A stretch of DNA of 64,000 nt from Clostridia bacterium (GTDB lineage: Bacteria > Bacillota > Clostridia > Oscillospirales > Acutalibacteraceae): NCBI GenBank assembly GCA_017626295.1, contig JAGAJB010000012.1, positions 105,782 to 169,781 on the forward strand, given 5' to 3'. The notes beneath the pieces are model-generated. The model did no database searches, had not been told where the DNA came from, and saw only the letters and a list, made by a program, of their open reading frames with translations. Position 1 is the first letter of the stretch; each line of letters begins with the position of its first letter. A program made the position numbers and the translations under genes. Shown here piece after piece: positions 25,459 to 34,043 of this stretch.

Positions 25459-28400
25459 ATGTCCTGTTACTCAAAACTACTGAAAAACTGTACTGAATAC
25501 AAAGATGTTTTACGCTACTTAGAAACAGGTTTAGCGCCCTCGGGTGTTACGGGTTTACCCTCTGCACCTAAGGCACATCTTATCCACTCACTCTGCGAGG
25601 ACCTTTCCCGCAGAGCTGTTGTCGTTTTGCCCGATGAAGCCTCGGCACGAAAATTCGCTTCCGATATAAATGAATTCTGCGGTTTAGGTAAAAAAGCATT
25701 TTTCTACCCTGCCCGCGACTATTCTTTTAATTCATCGCAAGGTCAGTCAAGAGAGTACGAGCAAATAAGACTTAAAACCCTTTGCAATATTTTAAGCGGG
25801 GAATATTCGGTTATCGCTTGTTCTGCAGAAAGTGCATTGCAACTTACTATTCCCCCGGAAGAATTGAAAAAACGCACTTTTAAAATTGATTTATCCACAG
25901 AAATTTCCGCTGAAGAACTTCTCAATACTCTCACCTGTGCAGGTTTCAAGCGTTCTGAAACAGTCGAGGGTCCCGGTCAGTTTGCCCACCGCGGCGGAAT
26001 TATAGACTTTTTCCCACCCGATTCACAGGAGCCTGTAAGAATTGAACTTTGGGGCGACAGCGTAGACACTATATCGGTTTTTGACCCCTCAACACAACGC
26101 AGAACCGATACGTTGGATTTTTGCGAAATTACACCTGCCACGGAAATAGTTTTCGACAGTGACGATGAACTTAAAGAGAAAATCGAAAACTTTATAAATA
26201 ATCTTTCAGGTAAAGGCTCACGAAAAGCAAAAGAAACTTTAAATAAAGATATTGAAATGATAAATTCCAATATCAAACTTTCATCAGTAGATAAATATTT
26301 ATCTTTAGCATACGAAAAACCCGCCTGTATTTTTGATTACTGTAAAGACGATTTACTATTCATATGCGAAAGCGGAGCAGTTAAAGACAAGGCGGAAAAC
26401 ACTGCAAAACTTCTGAATCAGGAAATCAAAGCACAGTTTGAAAACGGTATTTTAGCGAAGGGGCTCGACAGATTTGCCCTTAACTTTTCGGAACTTCTTA
26501 ATATTTACGAAAAAAGAAAAGCATTTTATATAGATACATTCCCGAGAGGAACTTTTGATACACCTGTAAAAACACTTACTGCATTTAATGTTCAGCAGAC
26601 TCCCCTTTGGAACGGCTCACTTGAAGTTCTGATGGACGATTTGCGTCCTGCCCTTTCAAGAGGTGAAAAATGCATAGTAACCGCAGGAACGGAAAAATCC
26701 GCTGCTTCTCTTGCAGAAGCCTTGGAAACAGAGGATATTAAGGCAATGTATTTCCCTGTTTTGCCTGCGGAATTCCCTAAAAATATTGTTGCAATTTTAC
26801 CCGGCGGAATTTCGGGCGGTTTCAGATACCCTAATGAAAATTTCACCCTTATTTCTTACGGAAAAGGGGCAAGAACAGGAACGTCCAAACGCAGAAAGAA
26901 CTATAAAGCCGCCGATGCGGTACAGAGCCTCGAAGAACTCTCCCGCGGTGATTATGTAGTTCACGCCGTTCACGGTATAGGTATTTTTGAAGGAATAAAA
27001 AAACTTGAAGTTTCCGGCGTCACAAAAGATTTTATAATGATACGCTACCAGAAAGGTGACGCTCTTTATGTACCTGTAACCCAACTTGATTTAGTATCAA
27101 AATACATCGGACCTAAGGACGATACAAAAACCCTTAAACTCTCACGCCTTGGCGGTAAAGATTGGGAAAAATTAAAGGCGAAAGTAAAAACTTCTGCCAA
27201 AAGTATGGCAAAGGAACTTATCGCCCTTTATTCACGCAGATTAAAATTACCCGGTTACTCTTTCTCACCGGATATTGATATGCAAAGTGATTTTGAACGC
27301 AGATTTGAGTACGAGGAAACAGATGACCAGTTACGTTCCATAAACGAAATAAAGCGTGATATGGAAAAACCTCACCCTATGGACAGACTTCTTTGCGGTG
27401 ATGTTGGGTTCGGTAAAACGGAAGTTGCACTACGCGCCGCTTTCAAATGTATTGCAGACGGCAAGCAATGTGCTATTTTAGTCCCCACCACCATTCTCGC
27501 TTTGCAACACTATAACACTATTGTAAGACGTTTTGAAGGCTTCCCCATTGAAGCGGAAATGCTGTCGCGTTTTCGTTCACCGAAAGAGCAAACGAGAATT
27601 ATAAAAGCCTTAAAACGCGGATCTATTGATATAATTGTAGGCACTCACCGCCTTATATCAAAAGATATTGTTTTCAAAGATTTAGGCCTTATTATAGTCG
27701 ATGAAGAACAGCGTTTCGGTGTAGGTCAGAAGGAAAGGTTAAAAGAACTTTACCCAACGGTTGACTGCCTCACACTTTCCGCAACACCCATCCCCCGTAC
27801 TATGAATATGGCTATGTCGGGAATACGCGATATGTCCGTTATAGAGGAAGCACCTCAAGACCGTTTCCCCGTTCAGACTTATGTATTGGAACACGATTGG
27901 GGCGTTCTCGCAGAGGCTATGGAAAAGGAACTTCGCCGTGGCGGTCAGGTTTACTATCTTCATAATAAAGTTGAAACCATTGACCGTACCGCCGCCAAAA
28001 TACGCGAATTTTTACCCGATGCCAATATAGGTGTTGCCCACGGTAAAATGAGCGAAGACGAACTTTCTGACGTATGGCGCGATTTATTGGACGGTGCTAT
28101 TGATATACTGGTATGCACCACAATTATTGAAACAGGCGTTGATGTTCCTAACGCCAATACCCTTATCATCGAGAACGCAAACCATTTAGGCCTTGCCCAA
28201 CTTCACCAGATTCGCGGTCGTGTAGGCCGTTCCGCAAGGCGCGGGTTTGCCTACCTCACCTTTAACCGTAACAAAGAACTTTCCGAAATTGCCACAAAAA
28301 GACTTACGGCAATAAGGGAATACACCGAATTCGGTTCGGGCTTTAAAATCGCAATGCGCGACCTTGAAATACGCGGTGCAGGTAATCTTTTAGGCTCCGA

Positions 28401-28959
28401 ACAACACGGCCATATGGAAGCGGTGGGCTACGATATGTATATGAAACTGTTATCGGAAGCCGTCAGTGAAGAAAAAGGCGAAACACCCAAAACAAGTTCT
28501 AAAGAATGTCTTATTGATATAAGAATTGATGCCCACATCCCCGAAAATTATATCGAAAGCCTACCTCAAAGGCTTGCAATTTATAAAAGAATTGCAGATA
28601 TTAAAACCGATGAAGATGCAAGCGATGTTTTAGACGAACTTATTGACCGTTTCGGCAAACCGCCTGCGGGGGTTGAGGGTCTTGTAAAAGTTGCACTTCT
28701 GAGAAATACCGCCGCAAACTTAGGTATTTACGAAATCGGGCAGAACAATAACAGCCTTCTTCTTTACGTTGAAAAGGTTGATATGACAAAAGTTGCGGTG
28801 CTTGTAAGGGCAATGAGAGGACGAATCCTTGTTTCAACAGGGCCGAAGCCGTATATTACGGTAAAAAAAGCAAGCGGTCAGTCCCCCCTTGACACTTTAA
28901 AAGAAGCGCTTGATTTATTAAAACAGGCACAGGATAACGAAAAAAGCGAGGAAAATTAA
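25459..28959 (+). CDS. mfd: transcription-repair coupling factor Mfd
   Basis: SF2 translocase that removes stalled RNA polymerase and recruits UvrA, 1166 residues. Domains in order: UvrB-like N-terminal module (to about 350), CarD-like RNA-polymerase-binding module (GDYVVHAVHGIGIFEG near 500), helicase with GDVGFGKTEVALRA, VDEEQRFG and SATPIPRT, the second RecA lobe with TTIIETGVDVPNAN and RIRGRVGRS, and the C-terminal TRCF domain. The start at 25459 follows GAGGTTTTT; an in-frame start at 25420 lies inside pth without a site. Gene order pth-mfd is as in bacilli. Confidence 0.97.
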   Translation: MSCYSKLLKNCTEYKDVLRYLETGLAPSGVTGLPSAPKAHLIHSLCEDLSRRAVVVLPDEASARKFASDINEFCGLGKKAFFYPARDYSFNSSQGQSREYEQIRLKTLCNILSGEYSVIACSAESALQLTIPPEELKKRTFKIDLSTEISAEELLNTLTCAGFKRSETVEGPGQFAHRGGIIDFFPPDSQEPVRIELWGDSVDTISVFDPSTQRRTDTLDFCEITPATEIVFDSDDELKEKIENFINNLSGKGSRKAKETLNKDIEMINSNIKLSSVDKYLSLAYEKPACIFDYCKDDLLFICESGAVKDKAENTAKLLNQEIKAQFENGILAKGLDRFALNFSELLNIYEKRKAFYIDTFPRGTFDTPVKTLTAFNVQQTPLWNGSLEVLMDDLRPALSRGEKCIVTAGTEKSAASLAEALETEDIKAMYFPVLPAEFPKNIVAILPGGISGGFRYPNENFTLISYGKGARTGTSKRRKNYKAADAVQSLEELSRGDYVVHAVHGIGIFEGIKKLEVSGVTKDFIMIRYQKGDALYVPVTQLDLVSKYIGPKDDTKTLKLSRLGGKDWEKLKAKVKTSAKSMAKELIALYSRRLKLPGYSFSPDIDMQSDFERRFEYEETDDQLRSINEIKRDMEKPHPMDRLLCGDVGFGKTEVALRAAFKCIADGKQCAILVPTTILALQHYNTIVRRFEGFPIEAEMLSRFRSPKEQTRIIKALKRGSIDIIVGTHRLISKDIVFKDLGLIIVDEEQRFGVGQKERLKELYPTVDCLTLSATPIPRTMNMAMSGIRDMSVIEEAPQDRFPVQTYVLEHDWGVLAEAMEKELRRGGQVYYLHNKVETIDRTAAKIREFLPDANIGVAHGKMSEDELSDVWRDLLDGAIDILVCTTIIETGVDVPNANTLIIENANHLGLAQLHQIRGRVGRSARRGFAYLTFNRNKELSEIATKRLTAIREYTEFGSGFKIAMRDLEIRGAGNLLGSEQHGHMEAVGYDMYMKLLSEAVSEEKGETPKTSSKECLIDIRIDAHIPENYIESLPQRLAIYKRIADIKTDEDASDVLDELIDRFGKPPAGVEGLVKVALLRNTAANLGIYEIGQNNNSLLLYVEKVDMTKVAVLVRAMRGRILVSTGPKPYITVKKASGQSPLDTLKEALDLLKQAQDNEKSEEN

Positions 28960-28960
28960 A

Positions 28961-29209
28961 ATGAATTTCAATTACAGAACACAGGGCACTTGCTCAAGAA
29001 ATATTTCTTTTGACCTTGAAGACGGTGTTGTAACAAACATCCGTTTTGAAGGCGGTTGCAACGGCAACCTTAAAGGTATATCCGCACTTGCCGAAGGCAA
29101 AAAAGCCGAAGAAGTTATAGAAACTCTTTCGGGTATCCGTTGCGGTTTCAAGTCAACTTCTTGCCCCGACCAATTGGCAAAAGCACTCAGCGAAGCATTA
29201 AATAAATAA
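28961..29209 (+). CDS. TSCPD domain protein (TIGR03905 type)
   Basis: 82-residue protein made of one TSCPD domain, named for the TSCPDQ motif near residue 66; FEGGCNGNLKGI and GIRCGFKSTSC supply three further cysteines. The domain is otherwise found at the C-terminus of NrdJ ribonucleotide reductases and in small stand-alone proteins of unknown role. It starts two bases after the mfd stop, with its ribosome site inside mfd. Confidence 0.9.
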   Translation: MNFNYRTQGTCSRNISFDLEDGVVTNIRFEGGCNGNLKGISALAEGKKAEEVIETLSGIRCGFKSTSCPDQLAKALSEALNK

Positions 29210-29221
29210 GGATGTGTAAAA

Positions 29222-29902
29222 ATGAAATATCTTGTTTTAATAGCCGATATTGATGAATTCAACCCTTGCAAAAACAGTTTGGGTGAACTTGTAAAAAAAG
29301 AGTATACGATTAAACATATGCCCGCATTCGACTTTTCATATAACGGCATAGACTGTACCGCAGTTTGCTTTGGTATAGGCAAAGTTAATGCTGCTTTGGG
29401 TGCGGCTCTCGCTTTGAACGAATGTGAATACGACGGCGTAATAAACACCGGTTGGAGTGGCGCAGTGTCAGGAGTTTTCAAGGGTGATATTATCGTTTCC
29501 GACTCCTGCGTTGAATGTGATTTTGACTTAACTCCCATCGGCAGACTCCCCGGTCAGAAACCCGGTCAGGAAGATTACATATATAAATGCAATAACGCTT
29601 TATATGAAGCCGCTTGCTCCATAGAGGGATTCAAACACGGTAATTTGGGTACAGGCGACTTCTTCCTTACCGATAAGGAGAGAAGAGACCGCTACAAAGA
29701 ACTTTTCAATATAAGTGCCTTTGATATGGAAAGTGGTGCCCTTGCAGCAGTTTGCTATCTTCTGAAAGTTCCCTTTGTAAGCATCAGAAAAATCTCCGAC
29801 AGCGCAGACGACGTAGGCGTAGAGGATTACACAACCTCAGTAAAGACCGACATCACCGCGTTTTCCGATATTGTACTTAACGTGCTTAATAAATTATCAT
29901 AA
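29222..29902 (+). CDS. MTA/SAH nucleosidase-like phosphorylase-superfamily protein
   Basis: 226-residue member of the nucleoside phosphorylase fold, close to 5'-methylthioadenosine/S-adenosylhomocysteine nucleosidase: GIGKVNAALGAALAL, VINTGWSGAVSG, LPGQ, GTGDFF, FDMESGALA (ribose-binding Met-Glu) and ISDSADD (catalytic Asp). It may recycle SAH for the methionine pathway genes metA and metY nearby. The N-terminal glutamate region (ADIDEF) is less typical, so a futalosine- or other purine-nucleoside-hydrolysing role is possible. Follows the TSCPD gene by 12 bases. Confidence 0.82.
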   Translation: MKYLVLIADIDEFNPCKNSLGELVKKEYTIKHMPAFDFSYNGIDCTAVCFGIGKVNAALGAALALNECEYDGVINTGWSGAVSGVFKGDIIVSDSCVECDFDLTPIGRLPGQKPGQEDYIYKCNNALYEAACSIEGFKHGNLGTGDFFLTDKERRDRYKELFNISAFDMESGALAAVCYLLKVPFVSIRKISDSADDVGVEDYTTSVKTDITAFSDIVLNVLNKLS

Positions 29903-29906
29903 TAAT

Positions 29907-29945
29907 AACCGCCTTGCATTCACTACGGCAGGGCGGTTTATTTTA
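29907..29945 (+). terminator. terminator of the pth-mfd-nucleosidase run
   Basis: AACCGCC/GGGCGGTT stem extended by TTGC/GCA, followed by TTTATTTTA. Confidence 0.75.
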
Positions 29946-30126
29946 TGCACAAACAAAAAAGGCTGTTCTGCGGGCTTTCGCCACCTTTGATGCACCGCTT
30001 GATATTACGGTAACGTGCTTGTTTTCACATTACCATAGTATGCTTGGCACGGGTTTGTGTGATATTAAGTTGCTTAAGTTTTTTCGGTATGTATGAATCC
30101 GTCCCGAAGGAAAATAAAACAGATGG
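29946..30126. other. intergenic stretch without a recognisable gene
   Basis: No frame with a ribosome site. It holds a short inverted motif around ATTACGGTAA/TTACCATAGT and leads into a hairpin repeat. Confidence 0.4.
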
Positions 30127-30175
30127 AAGCGAATCCTATCCTGCCTGCGCATAAGCGTAGGAAGGGGGACCGCCC
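30127..30175 (+). repeat. hairpin repeat, plus-orientation copy
   Basis: GCGAA-CCTATC, then hairpin CCTGCGC-ATAA-GCGTAGG, then AAGGGGGACCGC. It shares the frame and flanks of the repeats at 63806 and 63907 but has a different stem sequence. Confidence 0.6.
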
Positions 30176-30248
30176 TTGAACCCACTTTTGCTCTACATCA
30201 ATTAAATTCGTGCCTATAAGTGAAATGTATGATAAAGTTAGTCGGGGT

Positions 30249-30307
30249 GGTGGAAGGTACCATACAACAAACTGAAATCAAACAAAATGCAGGGTACCAC
30301 CCACCGT
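30249..30307. repeat. inverted repeat with GGTGGT...GGTACC arms
   Basis: GGTGGTGGAAGGTACC on the left and GGTACCACCCACC on the right surround about 30 bases. It resembles the AGCGGTGGTGGGTAG part of the repeats at the window end and may be the junction of two inverted copies. Confidence 0.5.
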
Positions 30308-30384
30308 TCCGATAAACTTCACCCAAAAAATAGTTTCTCGTTACGCTTTATACACAATCCGATATTCAAAATCCATTTAGGAAC

Positions 30385-30420
30385 GGTCCCCCCTCCTACT
30401 AAAGCAGGAGGGATAAGCTT
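30385..30420 (-). repeat. hairpin repeat, minus-orientation copy
   Basis: On the minus strand: AAGCTTATC, hairpin CCCTCCTGC-TTTA-GTAGGAGGG, then GGGACCG. Same frame as the 30127 copy with a third stem sequence. Confidence 0.6.
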
Positions 30421-30444
30421 TGCATTACCGTAACTTTTTCTACA

Positions 30445-30487
30445 ATAGCAACGCAGTTCCGAAATTTTGCATTTTGCATTTTGCATT
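30445..30487. repeat. heptanucleotide array with GCAACGCAGTTCCG flank
   Basis: Three tttgcat units after AGCAACGCAGTTCCGAAAT. The complement of that flank recurs at 31558-31577, so metA is bracketed by inverted copies. Confidence 0.7.
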
Positions 30488-30499
30488 AAACAAAAAGAC

Positions 30500-30531
30500 C
30501 CGGCAAGTATCATCTTGTCAGGTCTTTTATG
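30500..30531 (-). terminator. terminator of metA
   Basis: Minus-strand hairpin AAAGACCTGAC/GTC-GGGTCTTTT just after the metA stop, ending in T-rich sequence. Confidence 0.7.
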
Positions 30532-30532
30532 T

Positions 30533-31450
30533 TTATTTAATGCTCTCCAAATCATACGGCGTTGTCTGATATACAAAGTAGTTGAGCCAGTTCGAATACA
30601 AAAGGTTCGCGTGGGAACGCCATGTATTACGAGGCGCCTTTGTAATATCATCATTGGGGAAATAATTTTTCGGCATTTTTATTTTAAGTCCGCCGTCTTT
30701 ATCACGAAAATATTCGTTCTTTAAAGTATCCGTATCATATTCCGAATGGCCTGTGACGAAAATCTGTTTGCCGTTTTCGGTGGTTACTATATAAACCCCT
30801 GCTTCATCGGAAGAAGCAAGAATTTTAAGGTCGGGAATTTTCTCGATATCCTCACGGTTTACGGTAGTGTATCGGGAATGAGGGACGGGGAAAACATCGT
30901 CGAATCCTCTTAAAAGAATGGACTTTTTATAATCTGCCGTATGTTTATAAACTCCCGAAAGTTTTTCGGGCAGAGGGTGTTTTTTAATACCGTAATGGTA
31001 GTAAAGTCCCGCCTGCGCACCCCAACAAATGTGGAATGTGCTTGTAACATTGGTTTTACTCCACTCCATTATTTCGCAAAGTTCTTCCCAATACGTTACC
31101 TCTTCAAACTCCATTTTTTCAACAGGCGCACCTGTTATAATGAGTCCGTCAAATTTTCTGTGCTTCACATCGTCAAAAGTCTTGTAAAATGCAAGTAAAT
31201 ATTCCTTTGGCGTGTGTTTGGGAACGTGGGACTTTGTGTGTATAAGTTCAAGTTCTACCTGTAACGGAGTGTTACCGAGAAGCCTTGAAAGTTGTGTTTC
31301 GGTTTCCGTTTTTTTCGGCATGAGGTTCAACACCAAAATCTTCAACGGACGAATATCCTGAGTTATGGCACGGTTATCGGTCATAACGAAAATATTTTCA
31401 TCGGCAAGGGTTTTAACTGCCGGTAATTCATTTGGAACTTTAATAGGCAT
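30533..31450 (-). CDS. metA: homoserine O-acetyltransferase, MetA family
   Basis: Acylates homoserine in methionine synthesis; 305 residues, same length and register as E. coli MetA. Catalytic Cys142 is in [10 protein letters not shown]. The residue aligned with position 111 is Glu (GAPVEKMEF); in characterised enzymes Glu here gives acetyl-CoA specificity and Gly gives succinyl-CoA, so acetyl-homoserine is the expected product. This fits the O-acetylhomoserine sulfhydrylase gene at 31894. The start at 31450 (MPIKVP) is chosen because GGAGG is 10 bases away; the ATG at 31459 abuts it. Confidence 0.93.
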   Translation of the reverse strand: MPIKVPNELPAVKTLADENIFVMTDNRAITQDIRPLKILVLNLMPKKTETETQLSRLLGNTPLQVELELIHTKSHVPKHTPKEYLLAFYKTFDDVKHRKFDGLIITGAPVEKMEFEEVTYWEELCEIMEWSKTNVTSTFHICWGAQAGLYYHYGIKKHPLPEKLSGVYKHTADYKKSILLRGFDDVFPVPHSRYTTVNREDIEKIPDLKILASSDEAGVYIVTTENGKQIFVTGHSEYDTDTLKNEYFRDKDGGLKIKMPKNYFPNDDITKAPRNTWRSHANLLYSNWLNYFVYQTTPYDLESIK

Positions 31451-31470
31451 AATCCTCATACCTCCTTTTT

Positions 31471-31577
31471 AAATGCAAAATTCAGAATGCAAAATGCAAA
31501 ATTATCGGAACGCTTACGCGTTGATTTTAATTGCAAATTGAAAGTGGCAAATGGCAAATTTCGGAACTGCGTTGCTG
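31471..31577. repeat. paired heptanucleotide arrays upstream of metA
   Basis: First array (31471-31504): aaatgca, aaattca, gaatgca, aaatgca. After a short GC-rich hairpin a second array (31529-31562) has units such as ttgcaaa and ggcaaat, then TTTCGGAACTGCGTTGCT. Confidence 0.75.
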
Positions 31578-31596
31578 TTATAAATAGTAATTTGTT

Positions 31597-31767
31597 TTAT
31601 TCAAATAAATCTACAATGTTTATTGCAAGACATATAAACGATGCTATTGTTACTATGATGCCCGTTTTATAATTTGGTTTTCCTTTTAATTTGAAAACAA
31701 TTGTTGCTGTCAATGCGATTATAAAACATAGAGAGAAATAACAAACATCAAATATTTCAACAGTCAC
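31597..31767 (-). CDS. small two-helix membrane protein
   Basis: 56 residues from a GTG start at 31767, which has GAAGGTG six bases upstream. Two hydrophobic helices (YFSLCFIIALTATIVF and TGIIVTIASFICLAIN) flank a basic loop KLKGKPNYK; the end is acidic. No family recognised. A longer frame to 31878 runs through a heptanucleotide array and is unlikely to be translated. It lies between metY and metA in the same direction. Confidence 0.5.
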   Translation of the reverse strand: MTVEIFDVCYFSLCFIIALTATIVFKLKGKPNYKTGIIVTIASFICLAINIVDLFE

Positions 31768-31785
31768 AGTAAAACACCTTCTTTT

Positions 31786-31894
31786 TGTAATTGACAATTG
31801 CAAATTGTAAGTTGCAAATTTCGGGTCTGCGACGCCATTATAATCGGCGCTTGCGCCCTTAAATTTGCCATTTACCACTTATCATTTGCAATTT
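31786..31894. repeat. inverted pair of heptanucleotide arrays
   Basis: One array (31786-31821: ttgacaa, ttgcaaa, ttgtaag, ttgcaaa) and a second in opposite sense (31861-31894: ttgccat, ttaccac, ttatcat, ttgcaat) surround a GC-rich imperfect hairpin. The second array begins at the metY stop codon. Confidence 0.75.
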
Positions 31895-33174
31895 CATTCT
31901 CCCAATGCCTGTTTAATGTCATCTATTAAATCTTGTGCATTCTCAAGACCGCAGGAAAGTCTTACAAGGTCGGGTGTGATACCTGCTGCAATAAGTTCAT
32001 CGTCATTCATCTGACGGTGTGTTGCGCTTGCGGGATGTAAGCAACAACTTCTTGCGTCGGCAACGTGTGTTTCAATTGCAATGAGTTTGAGTTTTTTCAT
32101 AAACTCTTCTGCTGCTTTTCTTCCGCCTTTAACACCGAAACTTACTACACCGCAAGTACCGTTGGGAAGATATTTTTCAGCAAGTGCGTGATATTTATCG
32201 TTTTCAAGTCCTGCGTAAGTAACCCAACTGATTTTATCGGAGGATTCAAGGAACTTAGCAACTGCAAGACCGTTTTCGCAATGTCTTTTCATACGAACGT
32301 GAAGGCTTTCAAGACCGAGATTAAGGTAGAAAGCATTCTGGGGTGACTGAATAGAGCCGAAATCCCTCATAAGTTGTGCGGTGGCTTTTGTAATGTATGC
32401 GCCCTCGTTACCGAAACGCTCGGCATAAGTAATCCCGTGGTAACTGTCATCGGGGGTGCAAAGTCCGGGGAATTTATCCGCGTGTGCCATCCAGTCAAAT
32501 TTACCTGAATCGACAATACAACCGCCGACTGCCGCACCGTGACCGTCCATATATTTTGTTGTGGAGTGTGTAACAATATCAGCACCCCATTCAAAAGGAC
32601 GGCAACCGTAAGGTGTTGCAAAAGTATTGTCTATAATAAGCGGTACGCCGTGGTCGTGTGCCGCTTTTGCAAACTTTTCAATATCAAGAACGGTAAGTGC
32701 AGGGTTAGCGATAGTTTCGCCGAAAACAGCCTTTGTGTTAGGTCTGAATGCTGCGTTGAGTTCTTCCTCTGTGCAGTCGGGTGAAACGAAAGTAAAATCA
32801 ATACCCATTCTTTTCATTGTAACTGCAAAAAGGTTATATGTTCCGCCGTAAATAGTTGACGAAGAAACAACGTGGTCACCACAGGATGCAATATTGAAAA
32901 CTGCATAGAATGATGCTGCTTGACCTGAGGAAGTAAGCATTGCTGCCGTACCGCCTTCAAGTTCCGCTATTTTAGCGGCAACGGAATCGTTTGTGGGATT
33001 CTGAAGTCTTGTGTAGAAATATCCGCTTGCTTCAAGGTCGAAAAGTTTACCCATATCTTCGCTTGTAGCATATTTAAAAGTTGTACTCTGTACAATAGGG
33101 ATCTGACGGGGTTCGCCGTTACCGGGAGTATAACCGCCCTGTACACATTTAGTTTCTATTCTGTAATCACTCAT
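31894..33174 (-). CDS. metY: O-acetylhomoserine sulfhydrylase (MetY)
   Basis: PLP enzyme making homocysteine from O-acetylhomoserine and sulfide, 426 residues. Family marks are QIPIVQSTTF, YTRLQNPTNDSVAAKIAELEGG, LIIDNTFATPY and the PLP lysine in HSTTKYMDGHG. Its length and the long C-terminal half favour MetY over MetB/MetC. With the acetyl-type MetA it forms a direct-sulfhydrylation route. The ATG at 33174 follows GGAAG; an in-frame start at 33270 overlaps the preceding gene and lacks a site. Confidence 0.94.
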   Translation of the reverse strand: MSDYRIETKCVQGGYTPGNGEPRQIPIVQSTTFKYATSEDMGKLFDLEASGYFYTRLQNPTNDSVAAKIAELEGGTAAMLTSSGQAASFYAVFNIASCGDHVVSSSTIYGGTYNLFAVTMKRMGIDFTFVSPDCTEEELNAAFRPNTKAVFGETIANPALTVLDIEKFAKAAHDHGVPLIIDNTFATPYGCRPFEWGADIVTHSTTKYMDGHGAAVGGCIVDSGKFDWMAHADKFPGLCTPDDSYHGITYAERFGNEGAYITKATAQLMRDFGSIQSPQNAFYLNLGLESLHVRMKRHCENGLAVAKFLESSDKISWVTYAGLENDKYHALAEKYLPNGTCGVVSFGVKGGRKAAEEFMKKLKLIAIETHVADARSCCLHPASATHRQMNDDELIAAGITPDLVRLSCGLENAQDLIDDIKQALGE

Positions 33175-33208
33175 TTTAACAACTTCCTTTCGAGTGAATT
33201 GTAATAAA

Positions 33209-33910
33209 TTATTTTGTAACAAATACGCACCAGTAGAAAGTGCGTCCGTCGGTGGAGAAAGCACCAACACCTATTTTACTGAAATTATTACTGAGAAGAG
33301 CCTTTTCCATCTGACTGTCCGCAAGTATTTTTTCAGCCGCCCCTATGTAACCGAATGAAGCGTTTACTATCATTTTATCGGCACAGGTGTACTGTATGCC
33401 CATTTCATCAAGAACTTTGTAGTAATGGGAACCGTCCTCACGAAGAAAAGCCGAGCCTGTTTTAGTTGCATATTCCTCTGCGGCTACCCTTGCAGCCTCG
33501 CAAAGTTCGGGTGACATAGTAAGACGTATTGATTTACGGTCTTTTTCAAAACGGTAATCATTTATAATTTCGGTGAATTCTTCAGGATGCTCGTCAAACT
33601 CGTACCCTTCCATATACACTGTTGCAAGGTGTCCTGCAGCAGTACGAAGAATGAGTCGGGCATCAGTAGTTTTGATTAAATCATCGCCGTCCATATCGGC
33701 GGCTTCAAAATCAAGACCGAAAAGTTCGTGTTCGTATATTCCTGCCGCTACCATAAGGGCAATTCTTGCATCCTCTGTGGTAACGTAAGCATCGTTATTA
33801 ACGTCGCCGTAACAGCGTTTTATTTCAACAGCCCCAAAGGGCATTGCCCAAAGCCATATAAGAACAGTAACCGCGATAGCCGCAGTTATAACTTTTATCT
33901 TTCTGCTCAT
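33209..33910 (-). CDS. secreted dockerin-CAP domain protein
   Basis: An N-terminal signal or anchor helix (about 5-27) leads into a type I dockerin-like module: two calcium-loop repeats, GDVNNDAYVTTEDARIAL (about 35-52) and ADMDGDDLIKTTDARLIL (about 67-84). A CAP/SCP (YkwD-like) domain fills residues 110-233, ending in FSKIGVGAFSTDGRTFYW. CAP active-site residues look incomplete: the GENI segment is replaced by VNAS and the SPGHR histidine is absent. The dockerin could tether it to a cohesin. It precedes metY by 34 bases, but a shared role is not evident. Confidence 0.8.
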   Translation of the reverse strand: MSRKIKVITAAIAVTVLIWLWAMPFGAVEIKRCYGDVNNDAYVTTEDARIALMVAAGIYEHELFGLDFEAADMDGDDLIKTTDARLILRTAAGHLATVYMEGYEFDEHPEEFTEIINDYRFEKDRKSIRLTMSPELCEAARVAAEEYATKTGSAFLREDGSHYYKVLDEMGIQYTCADKMIVNASFGYIGAAEKILADSQMEKALLSNNFSKIGVGAFSTDGRTFYWCVFVTK

Positions 33911-34007
33911 AAAATTACAGCCTACACTTCCCTATTATTTTGATATTTAATTATACAATAATAAACACAAAAAAGCAATAGCATAAACACCAATTAACAA
34001 TACCGTA

Positions 34008-34041
34008 ACAAAAAACAGAGTGCCGAAACACTCTGTTTTTG
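34008..34041 (-). terminator. terminator of the phosphoesterase gene
   Basis: AAACAGAGTG/CACTCTGTTT stem followed by T residues on the minus strand. Confidence 0.9.
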
Positions 34042-34043
34042 AA

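Noticed and set aside
30319..30654. minus-strand ORF across the repeat region
   Set aside because: It overlaps metA in another frame and is made of repeat sequence.
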